Below are positions 1 to 8,680 of a DNA stretch of 64,000 nucleotides, piece by piece. The position numbers and the translations under genes are program-made. Location: positions 1 to 64,000 of the forward strand of contig JAUHVL010000003.1 in assembly GCA_030425045.1 (NCBI GenBank). Reading direction: 5' to 3'. The notes below the pieces were generated by a model. It was not told the DNA's origin, did no database searches, and saw nothing but the letters and a program-made list of their open reading frames with translations. The DNA comes from a bacterium. Lineage in GTDB: Bacteria; Bdellovibrionota; Bacteriovoracia; Bacteriovoracales; Bacteriovoracaceae. The first letter of the stretch is position 1. Each line of letters opens with the position of its first letter.

Positions 1-789
1 ATAACCAAAATCGATAGTGAGTTTTGCTTTGTAGTTTGCCTGTTTGAACTCTCTTGCGGCCCACGCAGAGATCTTTAATATCGCCGGTCCACTCAATCCC
101 CAGTGAGTAATCAGTAAGTCACCCCTTTCTTTAAACTTTTTATGATCAACTTCAACTGTTAAATAAATATTTTTAAAACTCGTTCCGGCCATATCTTTTA
201 ATAGGGGATGTTTAATTTTAAAACTAAAAAGAGAAGGTGCTAAGGGAGTGATGGTATGGCCAAGTTTTTTTGCAAGTTCATAACCTGATTTGGAGCTACC
301 TGTGGCCATGAGGATACGATCAAAAGTTTGAACAGTATCATTAGCAAAAGTTAAATGAAATTTTTCATCTTCTTTTTTGATGTTAATGATTTTTCGCTGC
401 TGTAATTGAATATTGTTTTTCTTCGCTTCTTTTAAAAAACAATCGATGATGGTTTGAGAAGAGTTTGTACTGGGAAACATTCTGCCATCATTTTCTGCGA
501 TAATTTTCACTCCTCGTTTTTCAAACCATTCAACCGTATCTTGGGCTTGAAATTGGTGAAAAGGAGAAATGAGTTCTTTTTGTCCTCGAGGGTAGTTTTT
601 TATAAAATTTCTAACGTCAAACTCATGATGAGTAATATTACAACGACCGCCTCCAGAGATTTTTACTTTTCTAAGAAAGTTAGGGCTTTCTTCTAGAATC
701 GATACTCGATGACCAAGAGGAATATTTAGTGCGGCAAAGAAGCCTGAGGCTCCTCCTCCGATGATTGCGATATCGAGTTGTTTCGTCAT
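1..789 (-). CDS. NAD(P)/FAD-dependent oxidoreductase, HI0933/BaiN family (3' end cut by window)
   Basis: The minus strand is open from an ATG at 789 to the window edge, so the C-terminus is missing. The N-terminus reads as a Rossmann FAD-binding motif (IAIIGGGASG) followed about 30 residues later by KISGGGRCNITH, the signature of the HI0933/BaiN-like flavoprotein family. Later segments include an ATGSSKSG-type dinucleotide motif and GLSGPAILK, also typical of the family. These are soluble FAD proteins whose substrate is usually unknown. The gene is divergent from dapF, with 55 bases between the two start codons. The family call is firm; the reaction is not known. Confidence 0.85.
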   Translation of the reverse strand, partial: MTKQLDIAIIGGGASGFFAALNIPLGHRVSILEESPNFLRKVKISGGGRCNITHHEFDVRNFIKNYPRGQKELISPFHQFQAQDTVEWFEKRGVKIIAENDGRMFPSTNSSQTIIDCFLKEAKKNNIQLQQRKIINIKKEDEKFHLTFANDTVQTFDRILMATGSSKSGYELAKKLGHTITPLAPSLFSFKIKHPLLKDMAGTSFKNIYLTVEVDHKKFKERGDLLITHWGLSGPAILKISAWAAREFKQANYKAKLTIDFGY

Positions 790-844
790 AAGTGTTTATA
801 GACGAAAAAGTTTATTTTTTGTAGACTGCATTAAGGAGAAAAAC

Positions 845-1624
845 GTGGATTTTGTGCATTATTCAGCTACTGGAAATACCTTTTTAATTTTTGATGACCG
901 CAAATGTGAAGTCTCGATCGAAGATAAGTCAAAATGGGGTCTTATTGCTGAAAAATATAATGTCGATGGTCTTCTTTTTGTTCAAGAATCTGAGGAATTT
1001 GACTTTACAATGCGTTATTTAAATCGTGACGGTGGTGAAGTGGAAATGTGTGGAAATGGAGCTCGCGCTATTTGCACCTTTGTTTACGAAGAGCTCAACC
1101 TTCCTCTTTCAAATAATGCTTATCAGTTTAAAACATTTAATGGTCCATTGACTGGCTTAAAAACAGAGTCCGGATTTGCCATTAATATGGGAACGCCAAA
1201 AGACTTTAATATGCTTGAGGTTGGTGATTTGTTTGAAGGTAAAAAAAGCCTTTATGCTTATACGGGAGTTCCCCACGTGGTTTATGAGGTTGATGATGTC
1301 GAGAAAGTCGATCTCATCACTTGTGCTAGACCAATTCGTTATAATGAACGATTTGAAAACGGTACTAATATTAACTTTTATCACCTCGATAACGAAAAGA
1401 TCTTTATGCGTACTTATGAAAGAGGCGTTGAAAATGAAACTCTTTCTTGCGGAACGGGAACCGTTGCCGTTGCGATGGCAGTGTATAAATATCATCATTT
1501 GAAGTCTCCCATTCATATTAAAGCCCCAGGTGGACTTTTGACTGTTAGCTGGGATGGGGATTTTGAAGAACCAAAATTGGCAGGGCCTGTAGAGGTCCTT
1601 AAAAAAGGAAAACTCGATGCTTAG
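845..1624 (+). CDS. dapF: Diaminopimelate epimerase
   Basis: Converts LL- to meso-diaminopimelate, a PLP-independent step of lysine and peptidoglycan synthesis in the cytoplasm. The two catalytic cysteines are visible in their usual contexts: C69 in MCGNGARA and C202 in SCGTGT. The length of 259 residues is close to the family norm. I chose the GTG at 845, not the longer frame, because AAGGAG lies six bases upstream and the protein then starts DFVHYSATGN, matching the normal DapF N-terminus. Its stop overlaps the start of the next gene by 8 bases, suggesting an operon running to about 3754. Confidence 0.95.
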   Translation: MDFVHYSATGNTFLIFDDRKCEVSIEDKSKWGLIAEKYNVDGLLFVQESEEFDFTMRYLNRDGGEVEMCGNGARAICTFVYEELNLPLSNNAYQFKTFNGPLTGLKTESGFAINMGTPKDFNMLEVGDLFEGKKSLYAYTGVPHVVYEVDDVEKVDLITCARPIRYNERFENGTNINFYHLDNEKIFMRTYERGVENETLSCGTGTVAVAMAVYKYHHLKSPIHIKAPGGLLTVSWDGDFEEPKLAGPVEVLKKGKLDA

Positions 1625-2060
1625 GATAAATCTTTTTCTACTATTTCTACTAGTGAGTTGCTCTGGAACACCTCCAGAATTAGGTATAAAAGCTGGAAAG
1701 CTAGAAGTTTGTCCTGCATCTCCTAATTGTGTCGTCAGCTACAAAAATTCGCCAGACGATGAACATTTTGTTGATCCTTTCAAATATGTTGGCGATAAGC
1801 AAAATTCGTATGATAAAATTATTAAGATTTTAGGTGGTGAGAAAGGTTGTAAAGTTATCGCGAAAGAAGTTAATTATATTAGGGCCGAATTTACTTCGGC
1901 GATTTTTGGATTCGTTGATGATGTTGAGTTTCTTTTTCCTAGCGATCAAGATCAATTTATCCATGTACGTTCTAGCTCGAGAATTGGTCATTCTGATTTA
2001 GGCGTTAACCGAAAACGAGTTGAAATGATAAGGTTTAAGTATCATCAAAATGATTTCTAA
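1617..2060 (+). CDS. DUF1499 family lipoprotein
   Basis: A 147-residue protein with a short hydrophobic N-terminus ending in a lipobox-like LLVSC (C15), so it is probably a lipid-anchored envelope protein. The segment CPASPNCVVS near residue 32 is the hallmark of DUF1499, a family of unknown function. The C-terminal part (SRIGHSDLGVNRKRVE) also fits DUF1499. It overlaps dapF upstream and the next gene downstream (ATG at 2050), so translation is probably coupled. No enzymatic residues are apparent. Confidence 0.8.
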   Translation: MLRINLFLLFLLVSCSGTPPELGIKAGKLEVCPASPNCVVSYKNSPDDEHFVDPFKYVGDKQNSYDKIIKILGGEKGCKVIAKEVNYIRAEFTSAIFGFVDDVEFLFPSDQDQFIHVRSSSRIGHSDLGVNRKRVEMIRFKYHQNDF

Positions 2061-2448
2061 AATACTTCTTTTCTTTTTTCTACTTTCCTCTGTTGAAGCG
2101 AGACTTTTCTTTCAGGTTAGTATTGAAAATAAAAAAGGAATTGATTTAGGATTAATTTTAACGAGTGAACTTCATTCAATGGAAGAAGTGATTATTGGTA
2201 GACCACTTCTGCTAAGAATGAAAAATGGTGTAGCCATTGAAATGAAAGCTTATTGGTCTGAACCCAAAGAGGGAATGGGACCGAGCGAGCAGATAAGTAT
2301 TGAAGGAAAAATTATCGATAAAAAAGATAATATATTAAAAGACTTTTCAAAAGATCCTCTCGTAGCCCACCTTGGAAAAGAAACGAAGATCTCTCATGAA
2401 AAAGAAGATCAAAGAATAGAAATTAAAATAATCCCCAAACTGAAATAA
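2050..2448 (+). CDS. Secreted protein of unknown function
   Basis: A 132-residue protein beginning with a clear signal peptide (ISKILLFFFLLSSVEA, likely cut after residue 17). The mature part is charged and rich in beta-type sequence, and I recognise no domain. It overlaps the DUF1499 lipoprotein by 11 bases and is followed within 2 bases by tlyA, so it sits inside the dapF-tlyA operon. It may be a periplasmic partner of the lipoprotein, but that is only inferred from position. Confidence 0.65.
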   Translation: MISKILLFFFLLSSVEARLFFQVSIENKKGIDLGLILTSELHSMEEVIIGRPLLLRMKNGVAIEMKAYWSEPKEGMGPSEQISIEGKIIDKKDNILKDFSKDPLVAHLGKETKISHEKEDQRIEIKIIPKLK

Positions 2449-2450
2449 TT

Positions 2451-3209
2451 TTGAAAAAAAGAGCAGATCAACAATTGGTAGAACAAGGGCTGGTCGAAAC
2501 TCGATCTCGAGCGAGAGACCTTATCAAACGAGGTCTCGTTAAAAGCAATGGTTTCGTTGTAAAAAAACCTTCAGAACAAATAGCAGGCGATCAATTAGAA
2601 ATTAGTGAAGAAAGCTCATATGTCTCACGTGGTTATCTAAAGTTGAAAGGCATTTGCGAACAGATTGAGATTTCTTTTGTTGATAAGATCGTGGGTGATT
2701 TTGGAGCATCAACGGGAGGCTTTACTGAGTATGCTCTTGAGTGTGGTGCTCGAAAAGTTTATTGTGTCGATGTGGGGACAGATCAACTTCATCAAAAATT
2801 AAAAGATGATAGTCGCGTGATTGATCTTGCCAATACTAATATCAAAAACGGGGTAGAGCTTGAAACTAAAGTAGATATCGCTGTCATTGATTTATCATTT
2901 ATCTCTTTAAAACTCGTTTTAGAAAATATTGTTAAGAACCTTAAAATTGAGGGTGCAATTTTGGCCTTAATTAAACCACAGTTTGAAGTGGGAAAAGGTA
3001 ACCTTGATAAAAAAGGAATTGTTAAGAATCCTGAACTTTCGGCAACTATTTTAAAAGAAATGCTGCAAACGTTTAAGCAATTGGGGTTGTCTGTAAAATA
3101 CGCGGCAAAGTGTGATGTTATGGGAAAGATTGGTAACCAAGAATACTTTTTCTATGGTATACACCACGACCAAGCAAGTATTGATGAGAGAGAATTGGAG
3201 AAACTATGA
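2451..3209 (+). CDS. tlyA: TlyA-family 2'-O-methyltransferase (rRNA)
   Basis: Residues 1-60 form an S4 RNA-binding domain (VEQGLVETRSRARDLIKRG). The remainder is an FtsJ-like SAM methyltransferase: DFGASTGGFTEYALE near residue 83 is motif I, followed by DVGTDQL and LIKPQFEVG. The family 2'-O-methylates 16S and 23S rRNA cytidines; some members were formerly called hemolysin A. The length of 252 is typical. The start is TTG at 2451, immediately after the upstream stop and without a strong ribosome-binding site, so translational coupling is likely. It overlaps the LOG-family gene by four bases. Confidence 0.9.
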   Translation: MKKRADQQLVEQGLVETRSRARDLIKRGLVKSNGFVVKKPSEQIAGDQLEISEESSYVSRGYLKLKGICEQIEISFVDKIVGDFGASTGGFTEYALECGARKVYCVDVGTDQLHQKLKDDSRVIDLANTNIKNGVELETKVDIAVIDLSFISLKLVLENIVKNLKIEGAILALIKPQFEVGKGNLDKKGIVKNPELSATILKEMLQTFKQLGLSVKYAAKCDVMGKIGNQEYFFYGIHHDQASIDERELEKL

Positions 3210-3754
3210 AAAAGATCGCTGTTTTTTGTGGTGCTAGTAATGGAACAAAGCCTGAATACGTGGAGAAAGCCTGGAGACTAGGTGAAGAAATGGCATCGAG
3301 CAATATCGGGTTAGTTTACGGAGGCGCTAGTATTGGCGTGATGGGGGCCATTGCTGATGGATGTCTTGGAAAGGGCGGAAAAGTTTGGGGTGTAATTCCT
3401 GAATCTCTTCAAAAAATGGAAGTAGGACACCAGCATCTGACAGAACTAATTGTTGTAGACACAATGCATGAAAGAAAAAAGATTATGTACGATCTCTCTG
3501 ATGCCTTTTTTATCTTGCCTGGTGGAATGGGTACTTTGGATGAAATGTGTGAAATTTTAACCTGGGCCCAGCTAGGTTTCCACCATAAGCCAGTTTACCT
3601 CATCAATGATGGGCAGTTTTTTGATCACTTACAGGCCCATATGGAATATGCATCAAAAGAAGGCTTTATTTCTGAGACCCATTTGAAACTTTATAGGCTG
3701 ATGGAGGATGCAAAATCGGCCCTCGATCACTTTGTTAAAATCAGCAATCCGTAG
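3206..3754 (+). CDS. LOG family protein (putative nucleoside-5'-monophosphate phosphoribohydrolase)
   Basis: A 182-residue Rossmann-like protein with the diagnostic motif PGGMGTLDE near residue 106 and an N-terminal VFCGASNG segment, as in the LOG/TIGR00730 family. Characterised members release the free base from cytokinin or purine riboside 5'-monophosphates. The arginine and glutamate of the active site (MHERKK and GTLDE) are present. It overlaps tlyA by four bases and closes the operon. The family is certain; the physiological substrate is not. Confidence 0.9.
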   Translation: MKKIAVFCGASNGTKPEYVEKAWRLGEEMASSNIGLVYGGASIGVMGAIADGCLGKGGKVWGVIPESLQKMEVGHQHLTELIVVDTMHERKKIMYDLSDAFFILPGGMGTLDEMCEILTWAQLGFHHKPVYLINDGQFFDHLQAHMEYASKEGFISETHLKLYRLMEDAKSALDHFVKISNP

Positions 3755-3826
3755 ACAAAATTCTGACAATTACCTATACTGGATGAAATTTGTAAACACT
3801 TGTTTTTTATTGAGTTGGAGCTCTTC

Positions 3827-4315
3827 ATGGCCCGTCTGTTAATTTTCTTATTTTTTCTCGCCGGTTTGGCTTTCATTATGAATCTCAATCATGAGAAATC
3901 TGATAAACCACTAGCTAAACCAGAACGTTTTAATTTCGATAAAGCTAAAGAAGCTCACGAAAAAAAAGTTGCTGAGTTAGAAAAACTTAAAAATCCAAAA
4001 CCTGTTGAAAAGAAAGTTGAAGTTGTTGTTCAAAAAGGACCACTTGTAGAACTTGTAAGTGATGAGCTTAAGCGTGGGCATGACCTCTATGCAAAATGTA
4101 TTCTTTGTCATGGTAAGCGTGGTGAAGGAAAAAAATCTCAAAAAGCACCAGCAGTTGGTGGTCAATTTGAATGGTATCTAAAAACTCAAATCACAAATAT
4201 GCGTGATGGAGTTCGTATCAATAAAGTGATGAATCCATATGTGAGAAAATTGTCTGATCAAGACATTGCCGATCTTTCACTTTATATGTCTAAACTTCCC
4301 TACATGGGAAAATAA
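3827..4315 (+). CDS. Membrane-anchored monohaem cytochrome c
   Basis: A 162-residue protein with an N-terminal hydrophobic segment (residues 3-20), a Lys/Glu-rich linker (residues 25-72) and a class I cytochrome c domain with haem motif CILCH (C91, C94, H95) and a likely distal ligand in VMNPYVRKL. It probably works in periplasmic electron transfer, anchored in the inner membrane. A longer reading frame starts at a TTG at 3800, but GGAG six bases before the ATG at 3827 decides the start. It is followed by a gamma-carbonic anhydrase after two bases. Confidence 0.9.
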   Translation: MARLLIFLFFLAGLAFIMNLNHEKSDKPLAKPERFNFDKAKEAHEKKVAELEKLKNPKPVEKKVEVVVQKGPLVELVSDELKRGHDLYAKCILCHGKRGEGKKSQKAPAVGGQFEWYLKTQITNMRDGVRINKVMNPYVRKLSDQDIADLSLYMSKLPYMGK

Positions 4316-4317
4316 AG

Positions 4318-4845
4318 ATGCCCCTTTATGAATTTTCTGGGGTCTCACCTTCATTAGGAGAGAGTTGTTTTGTCGCACCCTCTGCTCAGGTGATTGGTAA
4401 AGTCAAACTTGGTGATCACGCTAACCTTTGGTTCAATGTGATTGCAAGGGGAGACATTAACGAAATTATTATTGGGGAAAATACCAATATTCAAGATCTC
4501 TCAATGCTTCACGTAGTAGAAGACCTCCCTTTGATCGTCGGTAAAAATGTTTCTGTTGGCCACAATGTAACGTTACATGCTTGCACGATAGGAGATTCTT
4601 GTTTGATCGGAATGGGGGCGATCGTCCTCGATGGCGCAGAGATTGGTGAAAACTCCGTGGTTGCGGCTGGCTCGGTTGTCCCTCCTGGAAAGAAGTTTCC
4701 TCCGGGCTCTATGATTATGGGATCTCCTGCAAAAGTGAAAAGAGAGCTCTCTGAAAATGAGCTTGAAAGTTATGGAAATCACTACAGGTCTTATATCCTC
4801 AATAAAAACCTTTTTCTCGATACAAATAACTTCAAAGAAACCTGA
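4318..4845 (+). CDS. Gamma-type carbonic anhydrase family protein
   Basis: A left-handed beta-helix protein of 175 residues built of hexapeptide repeats. The three zinc-ligand histidines of the gamma class are in place: H65 (SMLHV), H82 and H87 (GHNVTLHAC), with the usual five-residue spacing of the last two. ARGD near residue 43 and GSPAKVKR near residue 140 are also typical. The family interconverts CO2 and bicarbonate or acts as an inactive scaffold; activity cannot be judged here. It is co-directional with the cytochrome gene two bases upstream. Confidence 0.9.
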   Translation: MPLYEFSGVSPSLGESCFVAPSAQVIGKVKLGDHANLWFNVIARGDINEIIIGENTNIQDLSMLHVVEDLPLIVGKNVSVGHNVTLHACTIGDSCLIGMGAIVLDGAEIGENSVVAAGSVVPPGKKFPPGSMIMGSPAKVKRELSENELESYGNHYRSYILNKNLFLDTNNFKET

Positions 4846-4905
4846 TATCTATCATCTTTTGTGACTCTTATGCTCATTCAGTAATTCTGCTAGATTGGCG
4901 AAACT

Positions 4906-4927
4906 AGTTCTGTAGAAACATAGAACT
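4906..4927 (+). promoter_or_regulatory. Inverted repeat in the leader of the HPF gene
   Basis: AGTTCTGT and ATAGAACT are inverted around a 6-base loop, eight pairs counting one G-U. The repeat lies just before the AAGGAG that serves the ATG at 4943. It could be an operator or an RNA hairpin controlling the hibernation factor. Its function is a guess. Confidence 0.3.
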
Positions 4928-4942
4928 AAGGAGAGTTTCGCA

Positions 4943-5212
4943 ATGAATTTAGAGATTACGTTAAGACATATTGAACATACCCCAAGTATTGATGAAAAAA
5001 TTAAGCAAAAAATGGGGAGAATAGAGAGAAGACACCTCGGTGAAGATGCTCATGTTCACTGGACTTCTTGGCAGGAAAAAGATGAATTCGTGACGACTCT
5101 TTTGATTAAAGACAAAGGCCAAGAGTACTTCGCTAAAACAAAAGATGGCAATTTCTATAAGACTATGGATTTGGCCGTTGAAAAGATTGAAAACCAATTT
5201 GCTCATCGTTAA
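4943..5212 (+). CDS. Short ribosome hibernation-promoting factor (HPF/RaiA family)
   Basis: An 89-residue protein beginning MNLEITLRHIEHTPSIDEKI, the standard first strand and helix of the HPF/RaiA fold, and ending at the conserved AVEKIENQF helix. It lacks the C-terminal dimerisation domain of long HPF. Members bind the 30S subunit and silence or pair ribosomes in stationary phase. AAGGAG lies about eight bases before the ATG. A DksA-like gene follows 27 bases downstream, so both products of this pair probably deal with growth arrest. Confidence 0.85.
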   Translation: MNLEITLRHIEHTPSIDEKIKQKMGRIERRHLGEDAHVHWTSWQEKDEFVTTLLIKDKGQEYFAKTKDGNFYKTMDLAVEKIENQFAHR

Positions 5213-5239
5213 GAGCGTGATGATTTATAAGGATCAGTA

Positions 5240-5557
5240 ATGGAAACAAATGAAGTTCGTCAAAAACTAGAAAGAATGAAAATGGTACTCATTGATCGTA
5301 TTCAAAGAATAGAAAGCGATAAAAAAAGAGATGAGCCAATTCCTCAAGATTTTGCAGAGCAGGCTGTTGCTGTTGAAAATGATGAAGTCCTTGATGCTCT
5401 TGATGAAGTGGAGCTAAAAGAGCTAAAGCAAATTAATCTCGCGTTAGCAGCTCTAGATAATGGTACTTATGGAACATGTACTGAGTGTGACAATGGTATC
5501 GGCGATAAGAGACTAAGCGCTCTTCCTTTTGCTACCAAATGTATTAACTGTGTATAA
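5240..5557 (+). CDS. DksA/TraR-family zinc-finger protein
   Basis: A 105-residue protein with an N-terminal coiled coil (residues 3-75) and a C-terminal four-cysteine zinc finger (C80, C83, C101, C104; CTEC and CINC separated by 17 residues). It is shorter than DksA (about 150 residues) and closer in size to the TraR/YbiI-like group. Such proteins bind the RNA polymerase secondary channel. The acidic loop between the helices, here EPIPQDFAEQ, is similar to the family tip. It converges on the radical SAM gene at 5544 with a 14-base overlap. Confidence 0.85.
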   Translation: METNEVRQKLERMKMVLIDRIQRIESDKKRDEPIPQDFAEQAVAVENDEVLDALDEVELKELKQINLALAALDNGTYGTCTECDNGIGDKRLSALPFATKCINCV

Positions 5558-6641
5558 ACCTTTCAATTTCATGAATCTCGTTGAAGATCTCGATATTAAA
5601 ATTTAAATTATAATATTCGATTTCTTCAGCGATCTTTTTCATTTCTCGACAATGACTTTCTACTAAGTTTGTTTCTTTTAGATCAGAGATATGTTTTTTA
5701 CAGCCGTTACAGATTTGGAACATCGGGCAGGTGTAGCATTCATTTTTTAATGAATGAAGTTCGGCAGAATCTGCGAGAGGAGTAAAAAAATGATCACCAT
5801 AAACTTCTTGTTCATAATTAATTTCAAACTGTCGATCGTCTCCAAAGGCACCACAAGTATAATATTTTCCGTCGGGTTGAAGAACACGAATACCGCTATC
5901 GCAATCTCGATTTAGAGGACATACGGTTTGATCAATTCGCTCGAGTCTATTCACCATTTGGCGAGTATTCCATTCATAATCAGCCAGACCTTCTTTTATA
6001 ATGTCGAGGTAAACTCGATAAATTCTAGAGAGGGGCAGAGGGCTACCACAACTTCCACTTTTATTGGCATAGTTAAGTTTGCAATCAACACCAAGTTTTT
6101 TAGCTAGACGGACATTCTCTATGGAAGTTTCTAAATTATCATTTTCAATAACGGAGATAAAAGAAGGCCGATAGCCAATTTTCTCAAGCATAAGATCTGA
6201 TATTTTGATAAAGTCTTCTTCTGTAAAAATACGATCTTTGGTTATTCTTCTAGCCTCACCATATTGAAAAGATGTTGTGACATTCATCTTAGGATGAGAA
6301 AAAAGTTCGGTCCAAGGTTTGTCTTTCGCGTTGGTTTCCCATTCCCGCCAGAATTTCCAGAGATTAGTCGTTAATGAGATATTTGCATCATATTGATACT
6401 CTTCTAGGTGATGAATGATATCCCAATAAAACTTGGGAGGCATCATCTGAGGATCACCACCATTCACGATGATTGTTTGGGTGTTTGGAAACTTTTTCAA
6501 AAAGTCGAAAATATATTTGAGTTCAAGTTGATCACTTTTATTTTCGACAAGATAAGATGAGCTACAAAAAGTACAAGCAAAATTACATGACTCTGTTGGC
6601 TTAATGATAAGGTCTATTGGTCTATGATCAACTTTCATCAT
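5544..6641 (-). CDS. Radical SAM/SPASM protein
   Basis: A 365-residue enzyme with the radical SAM cluster motif C19-x3-C23-x2-C26 (SCNFACTFC), a GGDPQ motif near residue 61 and a cysteine-rich C-terminal SPASM-type region (CPLNRDCDSG, YTCGAFG, CYTCPMFQICNGCKK) expected to hold auxiliary Fe-S clusters. SPASM proteins commonly modify peptide or protein side chains. It is the last gene of a three-gene minus-strand unit; its start overlaps the stop of the preceding radical SAM by four bases. The substrate is unknown and no small precursor gene lies beside it. Confidence 0.9.
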   Translation of the reverse strand: MMKVDHRPIDLIIKPTESCNFACTFCSSSYLVENKSDQLELKYIFDFLKKFPNTQTIIVNGGDPQMMPPKFYWDIIHHLEEYQYDANISLTTNLWKFWREWETNAKDKPWTELFSHPKMNVTTSFQYGEARRITKDRIFTEEDFIKISDLMLEKIGYRPSFISVIENDNLETSIENVRLAKKLGVDCKLNYANKSGSCGSPLPLSRIYRVYLDIIKEGLADYEWNTRQMVNRLERIDQTVCPLNRDCDSGIRVLQPDGKYYTCGAFGDDRQFEINYEQEVYGDHFFTPLADSAELHSLKNECYTCPMFQICNGCKKHISDLKETNLVESHCREMKKIAEEIEYYNLNFNIEIFNEIHEIERFIHS

Positions 6642-7726
6642 GGACTTCCCTGTTGATAAGAAAGAAGTTTATACGTTTCAATATCTTTATTTCGAATCAT
6701 CTCCTGCCAGATTTTCTTGGGAGCAGGACAGTAAGACTGATTTTCATCCCACGCAAGTTGGTAACAATCACTATTACAATAGCTAAAAGCATCACATTGA
6801 TAGCAATCTTTTGGACGATCAAACTTCTCACAAGAAATTCGTTGCTCTCGAAGAGGAGAGTTAAAGTTGCTTTCGATTGGCCAATCGATATGTCCCCATG
6901 GCTTTTCTGTTGCCGTGTTGGGGCAGCCCGAAATTGAGCCTGAGGCATTAATGGTCAACAGGCTCTCTTCGCAGTTTCGACAACGATTTCCTATATGGTG
7001 TGTTTTTATAAATCCTTCAACAAGTTCAGCTAAAAACATGTTTCCGATCGTTTCATATGTTTTGTATTCAAGAGTTTGCTTAAACATTTGATACAGCCAC
7101 TCATCTTGCTCTCGATTACTCGGAATAATATTACTATTTTCTTTTGCATGACCATCAGATGTAATTCTTTCAAAAAGAATATGCTTAAAGCCAAGTTCTT
7201 TAGCATAGGTAATAACTTCAATAGGCTCTTTTTCTTGAATCAATTTTTTGGTGAGACAAACAATCATCGTCATATAATGATTATCTTCTTTGGTTAAAAT
7301 TTGAACATTCTTTTCCCAGAGCTCTTTTTGTTTATTGTGTGTGAAGCGAATATCGTAATCCCATGATGTGCCAAAACCATCGCGATAAAGCGCATGTTTT
7401 AGAAATCTTCTTTTTTCATCAGTTAGATTGAAGACGAGATTAGTTTGCATACCAAAAGTTGTGTTTTCAAAAATACCATTAAGACCTTCGTAGGCAGCAT
7501 AGAGATCTTTTAGTGGTGCCAGAAGAGGCTCACCGCCATGAAAAATATAGCGGATGTCTTTTATATGAGGAGCATAAGACTTTAGATTCTTAAAAAAAGT
7601 TATAGATTTATCTGGATTGAAAAATATCTTTTTTCCCTTACTCCCACTTGTAAAGCAATGATCACAATTGAGATTACATGTATCTGTTGTTTTTAAATAG
7701 ACATTGATACTAGATGCGAGCTTCAT
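6638..7726 (-). CDS. Radical SAM/SPASM protein, paralogue of the enzyme at 18056-19135
   Basis: The TDTCNLNCDHC motif near the N-terminus binds the catalytic 4Fe-4S cluster, followed by FHGGEPLLAP. The C-terminal third has SPASM cysteines (CRNCEESLL, GCPNTATE, CYQCDAFSYCNSDCYQL). The protein is strikingly like the 18056-19135 product across its length, for example LKTTDTC, FHGGEP and the cysteine pattern at the end. I chose the ATG at 7726 (362 aa) because it aligns with the paralogue's N-terminus; the frame is open to 7765. It overlaps both neighbours, so the three genes are co-translated. Confidence 0.9.
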   Translation of the reverse strand: MKLASSINVYLKTTDTCNLNCDHCFTSGSKGKKIFFNPDKSITFFKNLKSYAPHIKDIRYIFHGGEPLLAPLKDLYAAYEGLNGIFENTTFGMQTNLVFNLTDEKRRFLKHALYRDGFGTSWDYDIRFTHNKQKELWEKNVQILTKEDNHYMTMIVCLTKKLIQEKEPIEVITYAKELGFKHILFERITSDGHAKENSNIIPSNREQDEWLYQMFKQTLEYKTYETIGNMFLAELVEGFIKTHHIGNRCRNCEESLLTINASGSISGCPNTATEKPWGHIDWPIESNFNSPLREQRISCEKFDRPKDCYQCDAFSYCNSDCYQLAWDENQSYCPAPKKIWQEMIRNKDIETYKLLSYQQGSP

Positions 7727-8630
7727 GATACCAGTCCAATAATTTTTTAAAACCATTACAGTCACTTTCTAAAGAGGTGACTTCTCTATAATGCTCAGTC
7801 AGGCAATGACCCATGTACTGACATTGAGAACAATATTTATTCTCTTTAACTTTATTTTTTTCTTGTTTTGACCATGAGAGATAGTCTGAGAGGTTCTCTA
7901 GCTCCAGAAAAAACTCATGATCATCTAAATCAAACTCAAGGACACCGAAGTTACCACTTGGAGTAATATAGAGATGCTCGTCACTAAAAGCGGAGTAAAC
8001 TTTATTTAATGAAGCGTGAATTCGATCTTCATTCACAAATTGAAATCTTTTTTGGGTGGGAGACTCAATCCACTTTTTTACATAATGAGTAAAATCTAAG
8101 TTTGTGATCTCATGCTGATTAGATTGATTTGAGGAGTAAGGTTTTATTTCTACACTTTGTAGTCGGCTAAGAAGATTTAATCTTGCGATTTGATCTTCGA
8201 CATCCATTTTAAGTACTTTTTCAGAGGCGAGGATTAACAGTGAGAAATCTTTTTCAAGTAGGGCCATGTGTTTAAAAACTTTTTGTGCTTGCTCACGGGC
8301 CTCAAAGTCAAAAGAAACACTGAGATAAATTCTTTCATCCTGAATTATTTTTGGAAGCTTTGTTAAGTTGGTAATGAAATTAAAAGGAGGATGACTATAC
8401 TTTTCAAGAATAGAGAGAAGTTCGTTAAGATAGTCTTCTTCTAAAAGAAAAATTTCTCCACCATAAACATCGATATGGCCGATTTCATTGAATGTCTCTT
8501 TTACTTCTCGAAGCCGAGACTCGATTTTATCTAGAGTAAGTGTTTTTCGGTCAGACAATTGCGCCTCTGTGAGATAGCAGAAATCACAGCGAAGATTACA
8601 GAAATAGCTAGGGTTGAGACTTATATTCAC
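7710..8630 (-). CDS. Radical SAM protein, first gene of a three-gene unit
   Basis: A compact 306-residue radical SAM protein with C11-x3-C15-x2-C18 (FCNLRCDFC), VYGGEIFLLEED in the position of the GGEP motif and a short C-terminal cysteine cluster (CSQCQYMGHC and a later SDCNG), a reduced SPASM or twitch-like domain. It has no N-terminal extension. It starts 50 bases from the divergent gene at 8681 and overlaps the next radical SAM gene by 17 bases. It may work with the two following enzymes on one substrate; which one cannot be told from the sequence. Confidence 0.85.
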   Translation of the reverse strand: MNISLNPSYFCNLRCDFCYLTEAQLSDRKTLTLDKIESRLREVKETFNEIGHIDVYGGEIFLLEEDYLNELLSILEKYSHPPFNFITNLTKLPKIIQDERIYLSVSFDFEAREQAQKVFKHMALLEKDFSLLILASEKVLKMDVEDQIARLNLLSRLQSVEIKPYSSNQSNQHEITNLDFTHYVKKWIESPTQKRFQFVNEDRIHASLNKVYSAFSDEHLYITPSGNFGVLEFDLDDHEFFLELENLSDYLSWSKQEKNKVKENKYCSQCQYMGHCLTEHYREVTSLESDCNGFKKLLDWYHEARI

Positions 8631-8680
8631 TTATAATTGAGGCTAGCAAAATCTATTTATGATGTCTTTGAGGAGTTTTT

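Noticed and set aside
1157-1516. 119-residue minus-strand frame inside dapF
   Set aside because: It is antisense to a clear dapF frame, has no ribosome-binding site and no recognisable domain.
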